A DNA stretch of 64,000 bases from Phytopseudomonas flavescens. Its GTDB lineage: Bacteria > Pseudomonadota > Gammaproteobacteria > Pseudomonadales > Pseudomonadaceae. Shown here in pieces: positions 7,359-15,876 of this stretch. A program made the translations under genes and the position numbers. The stretch covers positions 1 through 64,000 of the forward strand of contig NZ_FNDG01000012.1 in assembly GCF_900100535.1 (NCBI RefSeq), read 5' to 3'. Below the pieces are notes generated by a model. That model had not been told where the DNA came from. It was given only the letters and a program-made list of their open reading frames with translations, and did not search any database. The stretch's first letter is position 1. Every line of letters begins with the position of its first letter.

Positions 7359-7763
7359 TTAGAACGTGACACCCGCGATCAGCGCAATGTTGCTGTAGGG
7401 CCGGCACTCACCCGTACGGATCTGTACCCGAGCCTTGGCACAGGCGACCTTGAGCTCGTCGTGGCTGACCAATTGGCGCTCGCCCAGCTCGCCTTGGGCG
7501 GTCAGAGACTCGATGGCCTCAAGCGCCAGTGGCGCCACCTCGAGGGTTTCCCGGGCCAGCAGATGGCCCTGCACCTGCATCTCGCTGAGCACCACCCGCA
7601 GGGTGGTGACGAAGTCCGGCACACCGGCGGTCAGGGCCAGGTCGATGCACGGCGTACCCGGCGGCACCGGCATGCCGGCATCGCCGATGACGAGGATGTC
7701 GCCATGGCCGAGCCGGGCGATGGCGGCGGAAAGCGCAGCGTTGAGCAGGGGCGTCTTCTTCAT
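7359..7763 (-). CDS. rbsD: D-ribose pyranase
   Basis: 134 residues, close to the 139 of E. coli RbsD. It interconverts beta-pyranose and beta-furanose ribose so that the kinase receives the furanose. Recognisable family segments are the N-terminal [17 protein letters not shown] with the catalytic His, [26 protein letters not shown], and the C-terminal [18 protein letters not shown]. It is the last gene of the ribose operon and overlaps rbsK by ATGA. Its stop codon abuts the terminal repeat of the MITE-like element at 7139-7358. Confidence 0.93.
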   Translation of the reverse strand: MKKTPLLNAALSAAIARLGHGDILVIGDAGMPVPPGTPCIDLALTAGVPDFVTTLRVVLSEMQVQGHLLARETLEVAPLALEAIESLTAQGELGERQLVSHDELKVACAKARVQIRTGECRPYSNIALIAGVTF

Positions 7764-8668
7764 GCAGGCAACTCGTGGCGGTAGGGAATCGAGGGTTGTG
7801 CGCCGCGCCGGGTAACGGCCAGCGCGGCAGCTCGCTGGCCCAGGCCGATGGCCGCGTCCAGCGACTGCCCGGCAGCCAGGGCGGCGGCGAAACCACCGAC
7901 GAAGGTATCGCCAGCGGCCGTGGTATCCACGGCCAGCACCGGGGCCACGGCGAAATGCGCGTGCCGCTCGGCATCGGCGTAGAGCACGCCCTGGGCGCCC
8001 AGGGTGATCAGCACCCGACGAGTACCAGCCTGCAGCAAGCGCTGCGCCGCGAGCAGGGCCGACTCGGGTGAGTCCACCGGCAAGCCAGTGAGCGCCGCGG
8101 CCTCGCTTTCATTGGGGATCAGGTAATCGGCCAGCCCATACCAGTGGGCTGGCAGCGGCCCACTGGCGGGCGCCGGATTGAGGATCACCGTGCAGCCGGC
8201 CTGGCGGCCACGGATCATGGCCGCCTCGACGGTGGCTTGCGGCACTTCCAGTTGCACCACCAGCACCTGGGCGGCAGCGAGCAGCGCCGCCTGCGCATCG
8301 AGGTGAGCAGGCGTCAGGGCACCATTGCCGCCAGCGACGATGACGATCGCGTTCTGGCCCGCGTCATCCACCAGAATCGAGGCGATCCCCGTCGGCACAC
8401 CCTCGATCTCGCTGACCGCCGTGCAATCGATACCTTCCACCAGCAGCGCGGTGCGCAAGCGTGCGCCGTAGGCGTCGGCACCGACGCAGCCGATCATCGC
8501 CACCTGGGCGCCCAGGCGTGCCGCAGCGACCGCCTGGTTGGCGCCCTTGCCGCCCGCAGCCGTGGCGAAGTCATGCCCGGCCAGGGTTTCCCCACCACGC
8601 GGCAGACGCGGCGCACGCACGATCAGGTCCATGTTCAAACTGCCCACTACCACCAGATTGCCTTGCAT
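7760..8668 (-). CDS. rbsK: Ribokinase
   Basis: 302 residues from the ATG at 8668, chosen because the family N-terminus ([13 protein letters not shown]) starts there and GAGGAG lies upstream. PfkB-family motifs: [15 protein letters not shown] near residue 40, and the C-terminal [17 protein letters not shown] with the catalytic Asp and anion hole. It phosphorylates D-ribose at O5. It lies between rbsR and rbsD on the minus strand and is co-transcribed with them. Confidence 0.93.
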   Translation of the reverse strand: MQGNLVVVGSLNMDLIVRAPRLPRGGETLAGHDFATAAGGKGANQAVAAARLGAQVAMIGCVGADAYGARLRTALLVEGIDCTAVSEIEGVPTGIASILVDDAGQNAIVIVAGGNGALTPAHLDAQAALLAAAQVLVVQLEVPQATVEAAMIRGRQAGCTVILNPAPASGPLPAHWYGLADYLIPNESEAAALTGLPVDSPESALLAAQRLLQAGTRRVLITLGAQGVLYADAERHAHFAVAPVLAVDTTAAGDTFVGGFAAALAAGQSLDAAIGLGQRAAALAVTRRGAQPSIPYRHELPA

Positions 8669-8712
8669 CTGTTCCCGCTCCTCAGGGCGCCGCTGCGCCC
8701 ACTGGATAATCT

Positions 8713-9711
8713 TCAGCCGCCCGCGACGGCGGTGGACTCGCGCACTATCAGGGTCGGTTCGAGCAGCCATTGTTCGGCATCGAGTTCCGGGGTGCGCACC
8801 CGCTGCAGCAAGCGCTCGGCAGCGCGCTCGCCGAGCTGGCCGATGTGCTGGCCGACGGTGGTCAGGGCCGGGTGCAAGTAGCGACTCACTTCGATGTCGT
8901 CGAACCCCACCAGTGACAGCGCCTGGGGCACCCGCACACCACGCTCCGCGGCAGCGCGCAGCACGCCGAGGGCGATCATGTCGTTACCGGCGAAAATCGC
9001 CGTCGGCCGTGCCTCGCCGCTCAGCAGGCCAAGCGCCGTGGCGTGCCCCGCCGGGCTGGTGAAGGCGCAATGGCTCGGCTCGGCAGCCGGCAAGCCTGCC
9101 TCGAGCAGCGCCCGTTGATAGCCCGCCACCCGCAACTGCGCCACCTGGGTATCCACGGGCCCGGCGATGCAGGCGATGCGCCGATGGCCGAGTTCGAGCA
9201 GATGCCGGGTTGCCAGGTAACCGCCCTGTTCGTGATCGATCTGCAGGCGATCCGCACTGACCCCGTCGAGGGAGCGGTCGACCAGCATCAGCGGCAGCTT
9301 GACCGCTGCCAGGGCCTGGGCGAAGGCGGCGTCGCGGGTCACGGTGGCGACGATCAGGCCATCGATACGGCGCTCCAGCAACACCCGCAGGTAACGCAAC
9401 TGCTTGGCACCGTCGTCGTCGGAATTGCACAGGATCACGCTGTAGCCGTTGCGCTCGGCGTGATCCTCGATGCCCCGCGCCAACTCGGCGAAATAGGGGT
9501 TGCTGGCATTCGGTACCAGCAGCCCCAGGGTACCGGTGGCACGGACTCTCAGCGACCGCGCCACGCCACTGGGCACATAGCCCAGCTCGGCGATCGCCGC
9601 CTGCACCTTGTCGCGTACGCTGTCGCTGACCGGGCGCGTGCCGTTCACCACGTGGGAAACCGTGGTGTAGGAAATACCGGCGCGTGCGGCGACGTCCTTG
9701 ATGGTAGCCAT
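8713..9711 (-). CDS. rbsR: LacI-family ribose operon repressor
   Basis: 332 residues. The LacI helix-turn-helix is at the extreme N-terminus (TIKDVAARAGISYTTVSHVVNGTRPVS) with the hinge following, then a periplasmic-binding-protein-like effector domain (LGLLVPNASNPYFAEL, IFAGNDMIALGVL, LVGFDDIEVSRYL). It is encoded inside the operon after rbsC, as usual in Pseudomonas. The 16-bp palindrome with a central CG at 13252-13267 is its likely operator, with release by ribose. Confidence 0.9.
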   Translation of the reverse strand: MATIKDVAARAGISYTTVSHVVNGTRPVSDSVRDKVQAAIAELGYVPSGVARSLRVRATGTLGLLVPNASNPYFAELARGIEDHAERNGYSVILCNSDDDGAKQLRYLRVLLERRIDGLIVATVTRDAAFAQALAAVKLPLMLVDRSLDGVSADRLQIDHEQGGYLATRHLLELGHRRIACIAGPVDTQVAQLRVAGYQRALLEAGLPAAEPSHCAFTSPAGHATALGLLSGEARPTAIFAGNDMIALGVLRAAAERGVRVPQALSLVGFDDIEVSRYLHPALTTVGQHIGQLGERAAERLLQRVRTPELDAEQWLLEPTLIVRESTAVAGG

Positions 9712-9717
9712 GAACGA

Positions 9718-10704
9718 TCAGGCCCTACGCGTGGCGCGATAGCTGCGATAGGTGTCGAGGATCACCGCCACCACGATCACCGCACCGGTGATGATCCGTT
9801 TGCTGGGCTCGCTGGCGCCGATCTGCGCCAGCCCGGCGGCCAGCACGGAAATGATCAGCACACCGAAAAAGGTGCTGATCACCGAACCACGGCCGCCCAT
9901 CAGGCTGGTGCCACCGATCACCACGGCTGCGATCACTTGCAGCTCCAGGCCGGAACCGGCATTCGGGTCGGCCGCCTCCAGGCGCGAAATCTGGAACAGG
10001 GCCGCCAGCCCGGCGAGCAGGCCCATCAGCGCGAACACCGAGACCTTGTAGGGTTTCGGGTTGATGCCGGCCAGGCGCACCGCCTCTTCGTTGGTGCCGA
10101 TGGCCACCAGATAGCGGCCGAACACGCTGCGCGTCAGCAGCAGGTGCGCAGCGAGGATCACCAGCAGCGCGATGACGAACGACGGCGAAATACCTGCAGC
10201 GAACGGCGTCGACAGCCAGGCGTAGGCGTCGCCGATATAAGCGGTGCGCGAGTCGGTGAGCTGGTAGGCCAGGCCGCGGGCCATCTCCAGCACGCCGAGG
10301 GAGACGATGAACGACGGAATGCCCCAGGCCACGGTGATGAGCCCGGTCACGCTGCCCGCCAGCGCCGCGCAGGCCATGCCCAGTAGCGCGGCGGGCACGA
10401 TGCCCCAGCCGAAGCCGAGCGTCGCCACGCTGACCACGGCAGCCGCCAGGGCCAGCACCGACCCCACCGAGAGGTCGATGCCGCCGATGATCAGGATCAG
10501 CGTCATGCCCACCGCCAGCACCATCAGATCGGGGATCTGGTTGGCCAGGGTGGTGAAGGTGGCGTAGGAAAGAAAATGGCTGCTCAGCGAGGAAAACAGC
10601 ACGATCATCGCCAGCAGCGCGCCCGCCAGCCCCAGGTAGGTGCCCAGGCCCTGATGGGTACCACTGCGCTTGGTGGGCGTGGCGGATGGAGTGGTCATTG
10701 GCAA
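9718..10704 (-). CDS. rbsC: Ribose ABC transporter permease
   Basis: 328 residues with about 8-10 hydrophobic segments of the BPD_transp_2 family (LMVLAVGMTLILIIGGIDLSVGS, LMGGRGSVISTFFGVLIISVL). The motif GGIDLSVGSVLAL is diagnostic of sugar permeases of the ribose/xylose/galactose class. Six bases separate it from rbsR, and it overlaps rbsA by 10 bases. It forms the inner-membrane channel energised by RbsA. Confidence 0.93.
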   Translation of the reverse strand: MPMTTPSATPTKRSGTHQGLGTYLGLAGALLAMIVLFSSLSSHFLSYATFTTLANQIPDLMVLAVGMTLILIIGGIDLSVGSVLALAAAVVSVATLGFGWGIVPAALLGMACAALAGSVTGLITVAWGIPSFIVSLGVLEMARGLAYQLTDSRTAYIGDAYAWLSTPFAAGISPSFVIALLVILAAHLLLTRSVFGRYLVAIGTNEEAVRLAGINPKPYKVSVFALMGLLAGLAALFQISRLEAADPNAGSGLELQVIAAVVIGGTSLMGGRGSVISTFFGVLIISVLAAGLAQIGASEPSKRIITGAVIVVAVILDTYRSYRATRRA

Positions 10705-12263
10705 AGCTCCTGTAACGGGGGGGCGACCTCGCCGAGCATGGCTTCGCGGCTGCGGTAGCCGGCGAACGCGGCGGCCAGCAGGCGATCCTGACTCCAGTCA
10801 TCGCGGTCGAACGTTTCGATGAGGCGGCCGGCAGACAGCACGCCGATACGGTCGCAGATCAGCATCAGCTCGCGCAGGTCACTGGACACCACCACGAGCG
10901 CCTTGCCCTGTCGCGCCAGTTCGCCGAGCAGGCCGTAGATCTCGAACTTGGCACCGACATCGATGCCGCGGGTCGGCTCGTCGAACAGCAGCACGCGACA
11001 GTCGCGCTCCAGCCAGCGGCCGATGACCACCTTCTGCTGGTTGCCACCGGACAGCTCGACCACGGCCTGATGGGGCCCGTTGCAACGAATGCGCATGGCA
11101 TCGATCTGCCGCTGCGCCAGCGCCTGCTCGGCAGCCGGGCGCATCACGCCATGCCTGGAAACGGCCGGCATGTTGCCCAGCGCCAGGTTGGCGGCAATCG
11201 GCTGGCCGAGCAGCAGCCCTTCTCCCTTGCGATCTTCGGTAATCAGCGCGATGCCATGACGCACCGCTTCGGCAGGCGAGCGGACACGCACCGGAACCGG
11301 CGGGTTGCCGATTGCCACCTGGCCGCTGTCGGCGCGGTCGGCGCCATAGATCAGCCGCAGCAACTCGGTGCGGCCGGCACCGATCAAGCCGGAAATACCG
11401 TAGATCTCCCCTGCCCGCACGCTGAAGGAAACGTCGTCGACCTTGCCGCGGCGGCTGAGACTGGTCACCTGCAACAGCGGCGCGCCGATATTTCGCTCAC
11501 CCAGGTCGATGGCTTCGCCGACCTCGCGGCCGACCATCAGGGTGACCAGTTCATCGCTGCGGTAACGGTCGATGGGTTCCACTGCCACCAGCTGACCGTC
11601 GCGCAGCACGGCGACGCGCTGCGCGACCTTCGCCAGTTCCTCCAGACGATGGGAGATGTACAGGATGGCCACGCCCGCGGCGCGCAGCCGCTGGATCTGC
11701 TCGAACAGCAGATCCACCTCGCGGGCGGTGAGCATCGCCGTCGGCTCGTCGAGGATCAGCACCCGACAATCGCCGATCAGGTTGCGGGCGATCTCGACCA
11801 TCTGCTGATGGCCGACGCCCAGGGCAGCTACCGGTGTATCCGGGTCCACCGCTTCCAGGCCGACCTGAGCCATGGCCTGACGCGCCATCTCCCGCAGGCG
11901 GCCACGGGAAATCCAGCCACCACGGCTGGGCAGGTTGTCGAGAAACAGGTTCTCGGCCACGGTCAGGGTCGGCAGCAGATTGAGCTCCTGCAACACCATG
12001 CGCACGCCAAGGCGCTCGGCCTCGCGGCGACTGGCAGGCGCGTAGGGCTGGCCCAGGAAAGTCAGCGAGCCGGTAGTCGGCTGCTCCAACCCACAGAAAA
12101 TCTTCGATAGCGTGCTCTTGCCGGCGCCGTTCTCACCGGTCAGCGCCAGCACTTCACCGGCGCGCAACTCCAGCTCGACCCCACCCAGCACCGGCTGGGC
12201 GTAGGTCTTGCCGATACCGCTGGCGGCGAGAACGGTCTCGCCGGCCACTACCGCCGTGGTCAC
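10695..12263 (-). CDS. rbsA: Ribose ABC transporter ATP-binding protein (double NBD)
   Basis: 522 residues with two tandem nucleotide-binding domains. The first has Walker A GENGAGKST and Walker B LILDEPTAML, with a diverged signature near ALGVGHQQMVEIARNL. The second has the atypical Walker A GLIGAGRTE usual for this family, signature LSGGNQQKV and Walker B LLFDEPTRGIDVGAK. Such asymmetric halves are normal for RbsA/MglA. It overlaps rbsB by ATGA and rbsC by 10 bases. Confidence 0.94.
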   Translation of the reverse strand: MTTAVVAGETVLAASGIGKTYAQPVLGGVELELRAGEVLALTGENGAGKSTLSKIFCGLEQPTTGSLTFLGQPYAPASRREAERLGVRMVLQELNLLPTLTVAENLFLDNLPSRGGWISRGRLREMARQAMAQVGLEAVDPDTPVAALGVGHQQMVEIARNLIGDCRVLILDEPTAMLTAREVDLLFEQIQRLRAAGVAILYISHRLEELAKVAQRVAVLRDGQLVAVEPIDRYRSDELVTLMVGREVGEAIDLGERNIGAPLLQVTSLSRRGKVDDVSFSVRAGEIYGISGLIGAGRTELLRLIYGADRADSGQVAIGNPPVPVRVRSPAEAVRHGIALITEDRKGEGLLLGQPIAANLALGNMPAVSRHGVMRPAAEQALAQRQIDAMRIRCNGPHQAVVELSGGNQQKVVIGRWLERDCRVLLFDEPTRGIDVGAKFEIYGLLGELARQGKALVVVSSDLRELMLICDRIGVLSAGRLIETFDRDDWSQDRLLAAAFAGYRSREAMLGEVAPPLQELCQ

Positions 12264-13216
12264 GGTTTGGTCACGAGTTCGACCGGAGTTTCGATTACAC
12301 CGTCCTTGGCATCGGTGGCTTCGCCCTTGACCAGCTTGAGCGCCGCCTCGATGCCGAACACCGCCTGGCGAGCGGCGAACTGATCGGCAGTGGCAAGCAC
12401 GCGGCCATCCTTGAGCATCGGTTTGATGGCGTTGATGTTGTCGTAACCGACCACCTGCACCTGATCTTTCTTGCCAGCAGCGCGCACGGCGGATACCGCG
12501 CCGAGCGCCATACTGTCATTGCCGGCCAGCAGCGCTTTCAGATCCGGGTATTCGTTGAGCATGGCGGAGGCCACGGCGTTGCCACGGTCGATCTCCCAGT
12601 TGCCCGACTGCACGCCGACGATCTTCATGCCGGCTGCTTCCATCGCATCCTTGAAGCCCGCGGTACGTTGCTGAGCATTGGTGGTGGTGGAAACGCCTTC
12701 GATGATGCCGACCTCATCACCCGCCTTGAGTTTGTTCTGGGCCAGGTACTCACCGACCAGGCGTGCACCCTTGCGGTTGTCCGGGCCCACGAACGGCACG
12801 TCCAGGCCCTTGCTCTTCACCACCTCGGGGTCGAGGCGGTTATCGATATTGACGATCTTGATGCCGGCATCGCTGGCTTTCTTGATCACCGGCACCAGGG
12901 CCTTGGAGTCGGCTGGCGCGATCACCAGCGCATCGACCTTGGCGACGATCATCTGCTCGACGATCCGAATCTGCGCGGAGGTATCGGTCTCGTCCTTGAT
13001 GCCGTTGGCGATCAACTCGAACTGGTCCGGGTGTTCTTTCTGATAGGCCTTGGCGCCGTCTTCCATGGTGCGGAAGAACTCGTTGGCGAGGGACTTCATG
13101 ACCAGCGCGACGCGAGGCGTTTCGCCTTCGGCGGCATGGGCAGTGGAAAAGCTGACGAGGGCGGCGGCACCGAGAGCGATGGCGGCGCAGAGACGGGCAG
13201 GACGGAAACCGGACAT
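12260..13216 (-). CDS. rbsB: Ribose-binding periplasmic protein
   Basis: 318 residues with a signal peptide (LCAAIALGAAALVSFSTAHAAEG). The mature protein is a type I sugar-binding fold of the Peripla_BP_4 class: RVALVMKSLANEFFRTMEDGAK at its start, VDALVIAPADSKALVPVI, the ligand-region VNIDNRLDP, and GNDSMALGAVSAVRAAG. It is the first gene of the rbs operon and lies directly behind the palindromic operator. It delivers ribose to RbsC. Confidence 0.93.
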   Translation of the reverse strand: MSGFRPARLCAAIALGAAALVSFSTAHAAEGETPRVALVMKSLANEFFRTMEDGAKAYQKEHPDQFELIANGIKDETDTSAQIRIVEQMIVAKVDALVIAPADSKALVPVIKKASDAGIKIVNIDNRLDPEVVKSKGLDVPFVGPDNRKGARLVGEYLAQNKLKAGDEVGIIEGVSTTTNAQQRTAGFKDAMEAAGMKIVGVQSGNWEIDRGNAVASAMLNEYPDLKALLAGNDSMALGAVSAVRAAGKKDQVQVVGYDNINAIKPMLKDGRVLATADQFAARQAVFGIEAALKLVKGEATDAKDGVIETPVELVTKP

Positions 13217-13251
13217 GGGCGAACTCCGTGGTTATTGTCATTTTTATGGGC

Positions 13252-13267
13252 GCGCAAACGTTTGCGC
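13252..13267. promoter_or_regulatory. Candidate RbsR operator before rbsB
   Basis: GCGCAAACGTTTGCGC is a perfect 16-bp palindrome with the central CG typical of LacI-family operators. It lies 36 bases before the rbsB start codon, in the only promoter region of the rbs operon. The assignment to RbsR is by position and family. Confidence 0.75.
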
Positions 13268-13488
13268 AATACAAAACTATGAAAAGGCCCGTTTTTTGTC
13301 AAATCTATCGGCAGGATCGACCGTGTCCATTCCGGGGGATGCGAGCATGTGACAGAGGCCTCGAAATGGTCGAGGATGCCGCCGGTTTGAAGGGCGGTGG
13401 TGACTCGATACTGGCGACTTCCCAGTAAGCCGGCCACTCAGGGCGCTACGGCAACAACGTGGTAGTGCCCCAACTCGAGGATGACAGG

Positions 13489-13746
13489 ATGATGAAGACC
13501 ATCGCCGCAGCACTCGCCACTACCGTCCTTGTCAGCGGCTGCATGACCCTTTCCGGCATCTACGAGCTGTCGCTGCAGGACAAGGATGGCAAGCCGCCGG
13601 GCCACAACACGCGCGTGGTGGCCCAGGGCAGCGGCATCTACAGCATGCGCAATGCGATGTGTTCGGCTCACCCCGGCGCCACCGTCATCATCAAGGATGC
13701 CGAGAGCGACGCAGAGCTGAAAAGCCAAAGCCCCTACCAATGCTGA
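13489..13746 (+). CDS. Small predicted lipoprotein of unknown function
   Basis: 85 residues. The N-terminus MMKTIAAALATTVLVSGCM has a lipobox (LVSGC) with Cys near residue 17, so the product is probably lipidated. The rest is short and polar (LSGIYELSLQDKDGKPPG, VVAQGSGIYSMRNAMCSAHPGATVII) with two further Cys. The start at 13489 (or 13492) follows GAGGA. It is convergent with the next gene, 18 bases apart. No function can be assigned. Confidence 0.75.
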   Translation: MMKTIAAALATTVLVSGCMTLSGIYELSLQDKDGKPPGHNTRVVAQGSGIYSMRNAMCSAHPGATVIIKDAESDAELKSQSPYQC

Positions 13747-13764
13747 TGTGTCGGTTGCGGCCGG

Positions 13765-14166
13765 TCATTCGACGCTGATGCGGTACTCCACTGCCCGGCG
13801 CTCCTGGCCATCGCGGAAGGAGGCGAACACCAGCGAATCCTCGCCCCGCTGGTTTCCAGCCACATAGACGTAGCGGTCGAGCCGCGGGTTCTCGCCCTCG
13901 AGACGATAGTCACGCTTCAGGCGGCCCAGACGGGTTTTGCTCGGTCCCATCTTCTCCACGCGCAACCAGAGTTCGCGGTAGGTTCGGGCCCCCTCTGCGG
14001 AGAGATGGTCGATAATCACGCAGCGTTCGCCCGGGGCGACCCGTACCGGAATCACCCGGTTGCCGAACTGCGGATCGCGGGCAGCGGCGGCCGTGTCCAC
14101 CTCGCAGGCCTGGGCCGAGGCGACCAGCGCCAGCGCGACCAGGCCAGCAGTCAATGAGGTCTTCAT
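13765..14166 (-). CDS. Secreted protein of unknown function
   Basis: 133 residues with a signal peptide (MKTSLTAGLVALALVASAQACEV). The mature part has a few recognisable stretches (GERCVIIDHLSAEGARTYRELWLRV, RYVYVAGNQRGEDSLVFASF) and ends in beta-rich sequence, but no known domain is recognised. It overlaps pdxY by four bases (ATGA) and is probably co-transcribed with it, though no functional link to vitamin B6 is evident. Confidence 0.7.
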   Translation of the reverse strand: MKTSLTAGLVALALVASAQACEVDTAAAARDPQFGNRVIPVRVAPGERCVIIDHLSAEGARTYRELWLRVEKMGPSKTRLGRLKRDYRLEGENPRLDRYVYVAGNQRGEDSLVFASFRDGQERRAVEYRISVE

Positions 14167-15041
14167 AGCGGTTGCACCTGTTGGGCGGGGTAACGTTGGT
14201 CAGGCTCGACGATCTGCTCCTGGGCCACCACCAGCGGCAGGTCACGGGATCCCTCGGCGGTTTTCTGCACCAGGGCGTACAGCGTCGCCGTGGCCAGTTC
14301 CAGCGCCTGCGCCAGTGTCTGCCCGGACAGCAGCCGGGCCAGCAGCGTCGCCGAGAACACGTCGCCCATGCCGTTGGGCAGCGGATGCAGCGCCAGACGC
14401 GGGGTACTCACCAGCCAGGCGCCCTCACCGTCGACCGCCAGCGTACCGAGCCGATCGGCCGGCAGATCCGGGGTGGCCAGGCTGGTGATCACCACCACGT
14501 CCGGGCCTCGGCCGCGCAGCTGGCGGGCGGTGCGCACGGCCTCGTCGACGCTGTCGAGCTTGCTGCCGGTGAGCAGCTCGAACTCGAACTGGTTGGGGGT
14601 GATGATGTTGGCGCAGGGAATCGCCAGGTTACGCAGGAAATCCGGGATCGCCGCATTGACGAATACCCCGCGGCCGACGTCGCCCATCACCGGATCGCAG
14701 AGGTAGCGCACGCCCGGGTTGTCGCGGCGGATCTCGTCCACCGCGTCGAGGATCACCGCACCGATGGCCGCATCGCCCAGGTAGCCGGAGAGCACCGCCG
14801 AGACCCGCGACAGCACGCCACGATCGCGCAGGCCGGCGAGCACCTCGCGAATGTGCTCGGCATCGAACACCTGGCCGCGGAACTGGCCGTAGCCGGTGTG
14901 GTTGGAGAACTGCACCGTGTGTACCGGCAACACCTCGAAACCGAGGCGCTGCAACGGGAATACGGCGGCGTCGTTGCCGACATGGCCCAGGGCGACATGG
15001 GACTGGATGGAGAGAACCAACGCGGGCGAGGTAGCGCTCAT
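14163..15041 (-). CDS. pdxY: Pyridoxal kinase
   Basis: 292 residues from the ATG at 15041. It phosphorylates pyridoxal in the PLP salvage pathway. Family signatures: VLSIQSHVALGHVGNDAAVFPLQRLG at the start (substrate site), HTVQFSNHTGYGQF, YLCDPVMGD, and the ribokinase-type NGMGDVFSATLLARLL with the catalytic Asp. E. coli PdxY (287 residues) aligns over the whole length. An in-frame ATG at 15077 gives a 12-residue longer form, but the conserved start fits 15041 better. Confidence 0.9.
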   Translation of the reverse strand: MSATSPALVLSIQSHVALGHVGNDAAVFPLQRLGFEVLPVHTVQFSNHTGYGQFRGQVFDAEHIREVLAGLRDRGVLSRVSAVLSGYLGDAAIGAVILDAVDEIRRDNPGVRYLCDPVMGDVGRGVFVNAAIPDFLRNLAIPCANIITPNQFEFELLTGSKLDSVDEAVRTARQLRGRGPDVVVITSLATPDLPADRLGTLAVDGEGAWLVSTPRLALHPLPNGMGDVFSATLLARLLSGQTLAQALELATATLYALVQKTAEGSRDLPLVVAQEQIVEPDQRYPAQQVQPL

Positions 15042-15290
15042 GGGGACGAGGGATTCCGGTCGTGGGCGAACGGACATTATTCCCAAATCCTCCCCGGGAT
15101 ACCATGGCCGAAGCGCGATGGCATCCTCGGCCACGCGCCGGCGCTGCACCCGGCAGGTCGCTGCCGGCCGCAGCGGGCTCCCACCATGGCCTGCACTTGC
15201 CCAGGTTTTTGAGCGCGCGCCATGCGCGCGAAATCGCGGGCATGGCCCGTTCCCACGGGCGGTATGCTGACAACGATCGTGAACAGGCTC
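15042..15290. repeat. GC-rich non-coding stretch with REP-like hairpins
   Basis: No gene. A perfect hairpin CCGGCAG-GTCG-CTGCCGG is at 15150-15167, and the near-palindrome CGCGCGCCATGCGCGCG is at 15214-15230. The right edge reads ATCGTGAACAGGCTC at 15276-15290, the same end motif found beside rbsD (7343-7357) and near 37214-37228, here again touching a stop codon. It probably holds a decayed MITE plus REP-type sequence and the pdxY promoter, which I cannot place. Confidence 0.5.
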
Positions 15291-15689
15291 TCAGGCCTTG
15301 GCGATTTCCGGTGCCAGCAGCCATTCGGCACTGTCGTTCCAGACGTCCATGCGGGTGATCTTGCCGCCGCGCACTTCGAAGCGATCCAGATAGCGGTTAC
15401 CGGAAAAACTGCGGCCGTCCGGCCATTCGCCATACAGCGTGCCATTGGAATAGACGACGGTGTGGTCGTCGCGCTCGGTCCAGTCGAACTGACCGAGGGC
15501 CTTTTTCACCCAGGCGTAGCGCGCGCCGTTGAATGCGGTGATGTCCTGTGGCGTGGGCATGTGGCGGCCACCGGTGAAGGTGATGCGCACCTCGTCACTC
15601 ATGTAGGTGGCGGCCTTGACGGGATCAGGCGCCATTGACGCTGCCAGAAAATCGCTAACAATCCGGACCGCCTTGTTCATCTCGTTCAT
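15291..15689 (-). CDS. SnoaL-like (NTF2-fold) protein
   Basis: 132 residues from the ATG at 15689, preceded by GGGAG. The pattern is that of SnoaL-like polyketide-cyclase/NTF2-fold proteins: an N-terminal helix (VRIVSDFLAASMAPDPVKAATYMSDEV), then beta strands with YSNGTLYGEWPDGRSFSG and GGKITRMDVWNDS. Members bind small hydrophobic ligands or act as isomerases; the role here is unknown. Upstream is a 187-bp gap to the divergent ABC importer gene. Confidence 0.7.
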   Translation of the reverse strand: MNEMNKAVRIVSDFLAASMAPDPVKAATYMSDEVRITFTGGRHMPTPQDITAFNGARYAWVKKALGQFDWTERDDHTVVYSNGTLYGEWPDGRSFSGNRYLDRFEVRGGKITRMDVWNDSAEWLLAPEIAKA

Positions 15690-15831
15690 ACCCTGTTCTC
15701 CCATTCGTTGATCGTCTGAAGGCACTCACCGTGCCTGCATGTGGTGCGGCATGCACGCTATTCGTGCACGTTTCATGCAACCGGCCCGGAAAAACCGCGC
15801 AAACCGCAGTCTGCACGTTATGGCACCAGGC

Positions 15832-15862
15832 TTGCTAGCAAATTACTTACAAATGCTAGCAA
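15832..15862. promoter_or_regulatory. Twin GCTAGC palindromes before an ABC importer operon
   Basis: TTGCTAGCAA at 15832-15841 is a perfect palindrome, and ATGCTAGCAA at 15853-15862 repeats it 21 bases on, about two helical turns. Both end just before the ribosome binding site (AGGAG) of the binding-protein gene at 15877. Similar GCTAGC cores (TTCGCTAGCGCT and GTTGCTAGCGAT) lie upstream of the GntR/FCD gene at 24538-25233, which makes that protein the obvious candidate to bind them. Confidence 0.45.
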
Positions 15863-15876
15863 TCAGGAGACCAACC

